DNA from: Candidatus Equinaster intestinalis
GTDB lineage: Bacteria; Bacillota_A; Clostridia; Oscillospirales; Acutalibacteraceae
DNA length: 12,602 bases
Assembly: GCA_018065375.1 (NCBI GenBank)
Contig: JAGHTJ010000108.1
Location: 1 to 12,602, forward strand
Reading direction: 5' to 3'
The notes below the pieces were generated by a model, which ran no database searches, had not been told where the DNA came from, and saw only the letters and a list, made by a program, of their open reading frames with translations. Numbering within the stretch: position 1 is the stretch's first letter; every line of letters starts with the position of its first letter. Of the stretch, positions 1 to 5,248 are shown piece after piece. The translations under genes were made by a program, and so were the position numbers.

Positions 1-828
1 ATGCTTATCCGTAAGCTTTTGTGCAACGGCGGTACAAATTTCTTCAATTATTTCATATTTTTTCTCCGAATTTTCGCTGCCCGAAAGCAACAAATACGAA
101 AGCTTTGAGGTAATTTCGCCGTCTTCAAAGGTTTTAAGGCAGTGAAACGACCATTTATAATATGGCTCATAACGGTTTGCAAGCAAAAACAAAACCTTAA
201 CCGCCGAGCGCACAAATTCGCTCAATGCCAAAACCGAAGCTTCGGCTTCTCCCCTTAAAACGCATCTGGGATAATTATACTGTCCGGATTGCGCCATAAT
301 AAGCAAACTACCTGCCAGCTTTTTCAGTTTTATATCTTCAGGCTGATTTGATAGACTTTCTCTGATACGGGTAAACTCGCCGTATCCGTCGTAAAAAACC
401 TCACCGTTTGTTGCCTCGAAAAGTGCATAATCGGGAAGCTTCAACCAATCAATATCGGTAAGTGCGCCGTCCGGTGAGCCGACCTTTTCGGTATAAAACC
501 GGGCTGTTCGTATAGGCCCGTTACGGTTGCCGCCTACAGGGGACAGCATTTCTCTCTTTACACCCATAAACTCCTTCGGAAGCTTATTATACGCCCTTTC
601 GAGCAGAAATTCCGTTCGGCGGTCTATCACCGTTTCATCAGGCAGAAATATTGCAAATCCCGCTTCGAAATCGTGGTCACGGCTGAAGGTATCATCAAAT
701 CCGTATCTTTCCGAGCCGCTTCCCACGAATCCTACCGCTATTTTGGATAAAAGATTCGGAAAATCGTTTTCAAGCATCGGCTTTCCGTATTCTTCATAAA
801 AGGCTCTCGAAATATCAATTCCTTTCAT
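1..828 (-). CDS. DUF4037 nucleotidyltransferase-like protein (C-terminus cut by window start)
   Basis: The frame is open for 276 codons from the ATG at 826-828 down to base 1 with no stop, so the C-terminus lies outside the window. Residues 36-46 (GSGSERYGFDD) followed by 49-58 (SRDHDFEAGF) resemble the Gly-Ser then Asp-x-Asp signature of polymerase-beta-type nucleotidyltransferases. Residues 95-101 (LSPVGGN), 112-122 (YTEKVGSPDGA) and 146-156 (YDGYGEFTRIR) fit the DUF4037 family as I remember it. The C-terminal part seen here is helical and includes the stretch MAQSGQYNYPR, common in this family. No substrate is known for DUF4037; transfer of a nucleotide to a small molecule, RNA or protein is inference from the fold. 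The start overlaps the end of the upstream TPR gene by 14 bases, so the two are co-transcribed and probably translationally coupled. It is the third gene of the operon led by the PerR-type regulator. Confidence 0.85.
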   Translation of the reverse strand, partial: MKGIDISRAFYEEYGKPMLENDFPNLLSKIAVGFVGSGSERYGFDDTFSRDHDFEAGFAIFLPDETVIDRRTEFLLERAYNKLPKEFMGVKREMLSPVGGNRNGPIRTARFYTEKVGSPDGALTDIDWLKLPDYALFEATNGEVFYDGYGEFTRIRESLSNQPEDIKLKKLAGSLLIMAQSGQYNYPRCVLRGEAEASVLALSEFVRSAVKVLFLLANRYEPYYKWSFHCLKTFEDGEITSKLSYLLLSGSENSEKKYEIIEEICTAVAQKLTDKH

Positions 829-1594
829 ATTTTGCCCTCTTACTTAGTTCTCCGGCATACTCGTTAAAGCCGTAATATTTGAAAACGTCCTCGCATTTTT
901 CGCAGGCATAAGCGATAGCCGGAGTTTTTTCGCTTAAAAGCAGTTCTCTCGCATTTTCAAGGTAATCTTTAATTTTAGCATCGTTTTTTGTTCCTGTTTT
1001 TTTGCTCACCAAATCAGCGAGATTACAATAGGTTATTGCCTGCTCGGCTTGGGTGTTTTCGCCCTTTTTCATAATTTTAAGCGCCGACAAAAAAAGTTTT
1101 TCCGCCCTATCAAAATCATTTTTATCCAAAACGGCGGTTGCCATATTATTGTAAAGTCCTGCAAGGCGGCTGTCATCCGCATTGAGATTTTTTTCGTATA
1201 TATTTTGGGCTTTTGAGTAAAGCTCGAGCGCATCATCGGTTTTTCCGAAGGCTTTAAATGCGGTGGCAGCATTCAGATAGGTTGTACCCTTCATTACCTC
1301 ATCACACACCCTTGCGGAAAAGCTGATTGCTTCTTTGGAATATTCGGTTGCCTTCTCGCCCTTGCCGAGTTTTCTGTAAAAACCGATACACTCATTTAAA
1401 AGCAGCAGCCTGCCCGTATCATCGGATATGCTCTGCGCTTCACCTAACCAATACATCAAAAGACGCTCTGCATTATCAAATTCTTTTTCTATAAAATAAC
1501 CATCCAGCTTTTCAAGAATTCTGTAAACCGGTATGGACTTTTCTCTCTTTGCAATACAACTGCAAAATTCCTCATAATCTTCTTTTTCAAGCAT
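815..1594 (-). CDS. TPR-repeat protein
   Basis: This is a 259-residue, all-helical cytoplasmic protein with no signal peptide or membrane segment. TPR-like helix pairs lie at about residues 63-96, 102-135 (AATAFKAFGKTDDALELYSKA), 144-177 (YNNMATAVLDKNDFDRAEKLF) and 184-216, typical of protein-protein interaction scaffolds of the kinesin-light-chain kind. The open frame extends further upstream to 1675, but I chose the ATG at 1592-1594. It has an AGGG Shine-Dalgarno six bases upstream, and the longer start would overlap the regulator gene by 89 bases and add a poorly TPR-like leader. With the chosen start it overlaps the regulator's end by 8 bases and the DUF4037 gene by 14 bases. The obvious partner is the DUF4037 protein encoded next to it; that pairing is inference from gene order. 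No catalytic motif is visible. Confidence 0.85.
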   Translation of the reverse strand: MLEKEDYEEFCSCIAKREKSIPVYRILEKLDGYFIEKEFDNAERLLMYWLGEAQSISDDTGRLLLLNECIGFYRKLGKGEKATEYSKEAISFSARVCDEVMKGTTYLNAATAFKAFGKTDDALELYSKAQNIYEKNLNADDSRLAGLYNNMATAVLDKNDFDRAEKLFLSALKIMKKGENTQAEQAITYCNLADLVSKKTGTKNDAKIKDYLENARELLLSEKTPAIAYACEKCEDVFKYYGFNEYAGELSKRAKYERN

Positions 1595-1979
1595 TTTTAT
1601 CCCTGCAATTCTTACAAATTCCCACAAACTGAAGATTTGAATACTCAATTTCAAAATCGGAAGCCTTCGCCGCATTTAAAAGGGTTTCTTCGGGCAGTTT
1701 TACCTCGAACAAATCAATTACACTACCGCATTTTTTACAAACGGCGTGGGTATGGGGCAGAGTTTTTGCATCAAAGCGCTCCTTACCGAGCACCGTACCC
1801 ACCGAAACGATTTTTCCGTCCTTTAAAAGCTTATTTAGATTTCGGTAAACCGTGCCGAGGCTTATATCGGGATATTCTGTTTTAAGGCTGTTATATATTT
1901 GCTCTGCGCTCGGATGCTCTGAACTTGCGGACAAATATTCCATTATTGCCTGCCTTTTCTTGCTGAAACGAGTAAGCAT
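1587..1979 (-). CDS. perR: Fur-family transcriptional regulator, PerR type
   Basis: At 130 residues this is a compact Fur-family repressor. The N-terminal winged helix carries HPSAEQIYNSL (22-32) and the recognition helix LGTVYRNLNKL (41-51). The C-terminal half has HTHAVCKKCG (76-85) and GICKNC (120-125), so C81, C84, C122 and C125 form the structural zinc site. The regulatory-metal ligands of Bacillus subtilis PerR (H37, D85, H91, H93, D104) align with H22, D70, H76, H78 and D89 here. Two aspartates where Escherichia coli Fur has glutamates favour PerR over Fur, though a Fur or Zur assignment cannot be excluded from sequence alone. PerR proteins sense peroxide by metal-catalysed histidine oxidation and then release DNA. 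The start has AAGGAG (1987-1992) seven bases upstream. It leads an operon with the TPR and DUF4037 genes, behind a promoter with probable operator repeats, so autoregulation is likely. Confidence 0.9.
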   Translation of the reverse strand: MLTRFSKKRQAIMEYLSASSEHPSAEQIYNSLKTEYPDISLGTVYRNLNKLLKDGKIVSVGTVLGKERFDAKTLPHTHAVCKKCGSVIDLFEVKLPEETLLNAAKASDFEIEYSNLQFVGICKNCRDKNA

Positions 1980-1997
1980 ATTTATTCTCCTTAACGA

Positions 1998-2048
1998 TAA
2001 TAATTCTTATTACTATTAAACTATATAACATTTAAAATGTTTTGTCAA
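1998..2048 (-). promoter_or_regulatory. Promoter of the PerR-TPR-DUF4037 operon with two inverted-repeat operators
   Basis: Read on the minus strand, TTGACA (2043-2048) and TATAGT (2020-2025) are separated by exactly 17 bases, a near-consensus sigma-A promoter. Two 15-base inverted repeats of 7-1-7 form sit on it. AACATTTTAAATGTT (2027-2041) is a perfect palindrome filling the spacer and touching the -35. TAATAAGAATTATTA (1998-2012) lies just downstream of the -10, over the expected transcription start, with one mismatched pair. The second matches the B. subtilis PerR box TTATAATNATTATAA at 11 of 14 defined positions. Binding at either repeat would block RNA polymerase, so negative autoregulation by the Fur-family product is the simplest reading. 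Confidence 0.8.
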
Positions 2049-2052
2049 GGCT

Positions 2053-2089
2053 AAAAAAGAAGCAGGGTCGATTTTTCATCAGCCCCGCT
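2053..2089 (-). terminator. Rho-independent terminator of the DUF6106-nnrD-lipoprotein operon
   Basis: On the minus-strand transcript, bases 2089-2061 fold into a 12-position stem (AGCGGGGCUGAU with AUCGACCCUGCU) with one C-A mismatch, two G-U pairs and a five-base loop. It is followed at once by a U-rich run (2058-2053 are all U). The TGA stop of the lipoprotein gene (2081-2079) lies inside the 5' arm of the stem. The U-run ends four bases before the -35 of the next operon, so this terminator separates two same-strand operons with almost no spare DNA. Confidence 0.85.
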
Positions 2090-2546
2090 TTACATCAAAT
2101 ATTATAATTTCGGTTTTGCCTATTAAAGCTTTAATCGGAAGCCCCGTTTCGGAAAAGAATATTTTATAATTATTTCCCTTTAAAAGAAACTCCTTTTCTT
2201 CGGTATCCGCCTGCTTCCCCGCCGCATCGCAAAACGCGGCATACATCTCATTTAAAATGCCCGAAAATGCCGATTTTTTGCTTTCCGGCTTATATGTAAG
2301 GCCCTCAAATTTTACCGAAAAATCATCAGCGGTGTAGACATATTCGAGACCCTTTACCGTTTGCGGTTCAAGAAATTTTGCCGTAAAATTGCCCTTTTCA
2401 CCCGATTTACAGCTACAAACAAATTCCTGCTCATCACACTCGAATTTTGCCGAAAATTCTATGTTCCCCACCACCGGTTCCACCTTTTCGGCTTTACATC
2501 CGCAAAGAAGCAAAAATACAAAAACGCAGGATAAAATTTTCTTCAA
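2079..2546 (-). CDS. Small lipoprotein of unknown function
   Basis: This 155-residue protein begins with a lipoprotein signal peptide: K2-K3, a hydrophobic core, and the lipobox-like LLCGC with lipidation Cys at residue 17. It should be anchored to the outer face of the cytoplasmic membrane. The mature part (about 26-155) is predicted to be mostly beta strands with a helix near 95-112, loosely resembling the LolA-like half-barrel, but I recognise no family with confidence. Two further cysteines occur at 44 and 46 and one near 105. The start is TTG (2544-2546), supported by GAGGAG nine bases upstream inside the end of nnrD; no ATG fits as well. It is the last gene of a three-gene operon, six bases after nnrD, and its stop codon is inside the terminator stem. 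Confidence 0.8.
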   Translation of the reverse strand: MKKILSCVFVFLLLCGCKAEKVEPVVGNIEFSAKFECDEQEFVCSCKSGEKGNFTAKFLEPQTVKGLEYVYTADDFSVKFEGLTYKPESKKSAFSGILNEMYAAFCDAAGKQADTEEKEFLLKGNNYKIFFSETGLPIKALIGKTEIIIFDVKRG

Positions 2547-2552
2547 AAACAG

Positions 2553-3413
2553 TTACTCCTCAAGATTTTTGAAGACAAACGGCAGTTGTTCTATCATATC
2601 GCTCGGCAACATCGAGGTTTTTGAGAGCTTTTGTGCCGCCATATCGCCGCACATACCGTGGATATAAACGCTCTCCTTTACCGCCTGCAACAGCTCCTTA
2701 TTTTGCGCAACGCGTGCCGCAAGTATGCCCGAGAGGGTATCTCCACTACCGCCAGTAGCCATTCCGCTATTGCCGGTTTGATTTATAAATACTTCGCCCG
2801 CCGGAGAGGAAACTACCGTTTCGTGCCCTTTAAGCACTACATAAACGCCGTATTCTCTCGCAAAATCGCAAGCCGCCTTTTCCCTATCGGCCTCGATTTC
2901 GGCAACACCTTTGCCCGAAAGACGCGAAAACTCCTTCGGATGCGGTGTAAGCACAATTTCTGCCCTTGCCCTTCTTAAAATATCTATGCTGCGGGAGAGC
3001 ATATTTATACCGTCCGCATCAATTATTATCGGGCAATCGGCATTTTTTATCACGTATTTTAAAAGGCGTTTATTAAAAAATCCCTGCGACATACCGCAAC
3101 CGATAACTATACTGTTTGCCGTTTTTATATGCGGCTTTATTTTATTTATCGCGCCGAGCGAAAATCTTTTAAAGGGTTTTATTCCGCAGGGCACGAAAAC
3201 CGCCTCGCTGATACCCTTGGCGACTATATCGTAAATACTTGAGGGTATGCAAAGCTTGGCTATCCCCACCCCGCTTTTAAGGCAGGCATTAGTACAAAGC
3301 ATTGCCGCTCCCGCCATACCGTAGCTTCCCGAAATTATAAGGGCGGTTCCGAAGGTTCCCTTATGGGAGTTTTCGGCTCTTACTATTCTCGGTTTTTCAA
3401 TAATAGCACTCAT
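2553..3413 (-). CDS. nnrD: ADP-dependent NAD(P)H-hydrate dehydratase
   Basis: NnrD converts the S form of hydrated NADH or NADPH (NADHX) back to the normal cofactor using ADP or ATP, a cytoplasmic metabolite-repair reaction. The 286-residue protein has the ribokinase-like fold of the YjeF C-terminal domain. Visible motifs are HKGTFG (17-22), SGSYGMAGA (28-36), IDADGIN (131-137), TPHPKEF (156-162), LKGHETV (194-200) and the nucleotide/catalytic loop TGNSGMATGGSGDTLSG (213-229), with D225 the expected catalytic aspartate. The length matches the dehydratase domain alone. The epimerase NnrE, often fused to it in bacteria, is absent here and must be elsewhere or missing. The ATG overlaps the upstream stop as ATGA (3410-3413), and the lipoprotein gene follows after six bases. 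Confidence 0.95.
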   Translation of the reverse strand: MSAIIEKPRIVRAENSHKGTFGTALIISGSYGMAGAAMLCTNACLKSGVGIAKLCIPSSIYDIVAKGISEAVFVPCGIKPFKRFSLGAINKIKPHIKTANSIVIGCGMSQGFFNKRLLKYVIKNADCPIIIDADGINMLSRSIDILRRARAEIVLTPHPKEFSRLSGKGVAEIEADREKAACDFAREYGVYVVLKGHETVVSSPAGEVFINQTGNSGMATGGSGDTLSGILAARVAQNKELLQAVKESVYIHGMCGDMAAQKLSKTSMLPSDMIEQLPFVFKNLEE

Positions 3414-3910
3414 ACAAACAAATCTCTTCTCATATTTTTAGGGGCGCTTTCTATTATCGCCGCCTTAAATCTTTCATTGGGCTCGATTAAAATTGCCGCC
3501 TTTGCCGCTCCCTTTTTTGCCAGAATGTAGCAGGCGTTTTCACCCTTATTGCCGCAAACAAAAACCTTATCGGCGGCATTTTTAATTCCTGCATCGCTTA
3601 CCCTTGCGGTGCGAATAATTTCGGAAACCTCAAAGCTTATTATCCTTTTTCTTCTGCTTTTTGCAATAATTTTATCAATATCTACCGTACCGTTGGTTAT
3701 ACTATACTCGTATTCGGTAAAAAATTGTTTGACAAGGGCTATTGTTCCGTAAATCAAAGCCACAATAAGAAAAATGAGCATAAAATACTGCCTTGAATAA
3801 ATAAACATTACTACGCACAGCGCCGCAGACGCCAATACTATAAGGGCGATAAGCAGGTAGTTTACAGGGCTTTTTTTGATGCTTACAAGTGGTTCGCAGA
3901 AAATATCCAT
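3410..3910 (-). CDS. Small membrane protein, DUF6106-like
   Basis: The protein has 166 residues. Two hydrophobic segments at about 17-37 and 41-61 form a membrane hairpin, followed by a soluble cytoplasmic domain that starts with EYEYSITNGTVDIDKII (66-82) and a basic patch SRRKRI (85-90). This two-helix plus beta-domain plan resembles small bacterial PH-like membrane proteins. From memory it fits the DUF6106 family of Clostridia, which has no known function. The start at 3908-3910 has GGAGG five bases upstream. It is the first gene of its operon, behind a TATAAT promoter, and its stop overlaps the start of nnrD by four bases. A functional link to NAD(P)HX repair is not evident; co-transcription is all the sequence shows. 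Confidence 0.75.
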   Translation of the reverse strand: MDIFCEPLVSIKKSPVNYLLIALIVLASAALCVVMFIYSRQYFMLIFLIVALIYGTIALVKQFFTEYEYSITNGTVDIDKIIAKSRRKRIISFEVSEIIRTARVSDAGIKNAADKVFVCGNKGENACYILAKKGAAKAAILIEPNERFKAAIIESAPKNMRRDLFV

Positions 3911-3949
3911 AATGACCTCCGAATAATTTTAAAAATTTTTCTATAAATT

Positions 3950-3979
3950 ATTATACAGCATAATGCCTTATACTTGCAA
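3950..3979 (-). promoter_or_regulatory. Promoter of the DUF6106-nnrD-lipoprotein operon
   Basis: On the minus strand, TTGCAA (3974-3979) and TATAAT (3950-3955) are 18 bases apart. The -10 is consensus and the -35 matches TTGACA at four of six positions. The 5' leader to the ATG at 3910 is about 35 bases. It contains an 8-bp inverted repeat AATAATTT/AAATTATT (3922-3929 and 3945-3952) that runs into the -10; this could be an operator or only AT-rich chance. The same TTGCAA serves the opposite promoter. Confidence 0.7.
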
Positions 3980-4017
3980 TATTTTTTATTATATATTATA
4001 ATAAATTAGAATATTCT
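3974..4017 (+). promoter_or_regulatory. Promoter of the pqqD-to-propeller operon
   Basis: On the plus strand, TTGCAA (3974-3979) and TATAAT (3997-4002) are exactly 17 bases apart. A perfect 10-bp palindrome AGAATATTCT (4008-4017) covers the expected transcription start and is a candidate operator. GGAGG (4023-4027) then lies eight bases before the ATG at 4036. Because TTGCAA is its own reverse complement, it is also the -35 of the divergent promoter. Confidence 0.7.
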
Positions 4018-4035
4018 GTCTGGGAGGAATAAAAA

Positions 4036-4302
4036 ATGAAAATTAAAAGCAGTTATATATTGCGAAATGTTGCGGGAGAAAATCTCGTAGTACCGCTCGG
4101 AGAAGGCGGAGTTAATTTCAACTCGGTTATAACCTTAAACGGTTCGGGCAAATTCCTTTGGGAACTTTTGCAGGAGGATACCGATGAAGCCGCCCTCATT
4201 GAAGCCGTTTTGCGCGAATATGAGGTTGACCGCACAACTGCCGAGCGCGATGTTCTCGGTTTTGTAAAGTCGCTTAAAGATAACGGAATTCTGGAAGACT
4301 GA
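4036..4302 (+). CDS. Stand-alone PqqD-domain (RRE-like) protein
   Basis: This is an 88-residue protein that is entirely one PqqD-type domain. An N-terminal beta hairpin (KSSYILRNVAGENLVVPLG, about 4-22) is followed by FNSVITLNGSGKFLWELL (28-45) and a winged-helix end with a C-terminal helix (VLGFVKSLKDNGIL, 73-86). PqqD-like domains, the RiPP recognition elements, bind leader peptides of ribosomally made peptides and hand them to radical-SAM or other enzymes. Here there is no precursor peptide or radical-SAM gene within the window. The next gene, one base downstream, is an EamA-type transporter. Strong ribosome binding site GGGAGG is eight bases upstream. Stand-alone copies like this occur in many Clostridia and their role is mostly unknown; peptide binding is inferred from the fold. 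Confidence 0.88.
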   Translation: MKIKSSYILRNVAGENLVVPLGEGGVNFNSVITLNGSGKFLWELLQEDTDEAALIEAVLREYEVDRTTAERDVLGFVKSLKDNGILED

Positions 4303-4303
4303 T

Positions 4304-5227
4304 ATGTCCTGGTTTTTTTACGCGCTCCTTACAATGTTCCTTTGGGGCGGCGCCGATTTATTCTACAAAAAAGGCGCAGATTGTGCGGACCGCTACAGTC
4401 ATTTAAAAACCTCCGTATGTGTCGGTACGGTGATGGGCATTCATGCCGTACTGACCATACTTTTCGGTAATATCGACTACAATTTTATAAACCTGATAAA
4501 ATATCTGCCGGTATCCCTTTGCTACATAATTTCAATGACTGTGGGATATTTCGGCCTTCGCTATCTTGAGCTTTCCGTTTCCTCGCCGGTGCAAAACACC
4601 TCGGGGGCGATAGTTTGTATTCTCTGCGTACTCCTTTTGGGGCAGAAATTAAGCCCCGTTTTGTGGTGCGCGATAGCCCTTATATGTATTGCGGTATTCC
4701 TGCTCGGTCTTTTCGAAAGAAGAGAAACGAATATAAAGGAAAATGACGGCAAAAAATATATTCTGGGATTTACCGCCGTTTCAATCCCGGTGCTTTACTG
4801 CATAATTGACGCTCTGGGTACCTTTTTCGATGCCTATTATCTTGATGATATTAGCACAACTCCCCTTGTGGGAGCTACCGAAGAAAGTCTCGAAACGGTT
4901 GCAAACATTTCATACGAGCTCACCTTTTTTGCGGTGGCGATATTTCTCTTTATATATCTGTGCCTTATAAAAAAGCAAAAATACGAAATGAAATATCTCC
5001 GCCCGAGCAGGCTTTTAGCGGCGGTTTTGGAAACGGCGGGTCAGTTTACCTACGTATACGCCATGAGCGGAAAAGCCGTTGTGGCGGCACCGATGGTTGC
5101 GGCATACAGCGTAGTTTCCCTATTTTCATCAAGGATTTTCTTAAAGGAAAAACTCAATATCAAAAAATACATCTGCATTGTTCTCGTTTTGCTGGGAATT
5201 GTAATTCTCGGCATCTACGATGTATAA
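4304..5227 (+). CDS. EamA/DMT-family membrane transporter
   Basis: The protein has 307 residues and nine or ten hydrophobic segments, at roughly 2-20, 36-54, 66-86, 97-113, 118-137, 152-172, 203-222, 234-252, 257-277 and 287-305. It has the two-fold repeat of drug/metabolite transporters: the LWGGADLFYKKGA start and the TSGAIVCILCVLLLGQKLS end of the first half, and AAPMVAAYSVVSLFSSRIFLKEKL with a C-terminal helix in the second. Family members move amino acids, nucleotides or other small metabolites across the cytoplasmic membrane, mostly outward; the substrate cannot be read here. A polar loop of about 25 residues (178-202, acidic) lies between segments six and seven, longer than in most EamA proteins. 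It starts one base after the PqqD-domain gene and lies 18 bases before murD, so it is part of the long operon. Confidence 0.88.
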   Translation: MSWFFYALLTMFLWGGADLFYKKGADCADRYSHLKTSVCVGTVMGIHAVLTILFGNIDYNFINLIKYLPVSLCYIISMTVGYFGLRYLELSVSSPVQNTSGAIVCILCVLLLGQKLSPVLWCAIALICIAVFLLGLFERRETNIKENDGKKYILGFTAVSIPVLYCIIDALGTFFDAYYLDDISTTPLVGATEESLETVANISYELTFFAVAIFLFIYLCLIKKQKYEMKYLRPSRLLAAVLETAGQFTYVYAMSGKAVVAAPMVAAYSVVSLFSSRIFLKEKLNIKKYICIVLVLLGIVILGIYDV

Positions 5228-5231
5228 AAAC

Positions 5232-5248
5232 AGGAGGTCTTAAATTTG
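5232..5248 (+). promoter_or_regulatory. Ribosome binding site fixing the TTG start of murD
   Basis: AGGAGG at 5232-5237 lies eight bases before the TTG at 5246-5248. The strength and spacing of this site, and the fit of the resulting N-terminus to MurD proteins, decide for TTG over any internal ATG. Confidence 0.8.

Noticed and set aside
527..799. 90-codon plus-strand frame near the window start
   Set aside because: It is antisense to the DUF4037 gene, whose conserved motifs show that the minus strand is coding.
1595..1675. Longer start for the TPR protein (27 extra residues)
   Set aside because: It would overlap the regulator gene by 89 bases, has no better ribosome binding site and is not TPR-like; the ATG at 1594 has AGGG six bases upstream.
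3922..3952. 8-bp inverted repeat AATAATTT/AAATTATT in the leader of the DUF6106-like gene
   Set aside because: The surrounding DNA is almost pure A and T, so such a match is easily due to chance; noted under the promoter but not called an operator.
3911..4035. Possible riboswitch or small RNA in the divergent intergenic region
   Set aside because: The 125 bases are AT-rich, filled by two promoters and two ribosome binding sites, with no GC-rich stems; both leaders are too short for a known riboswitch.
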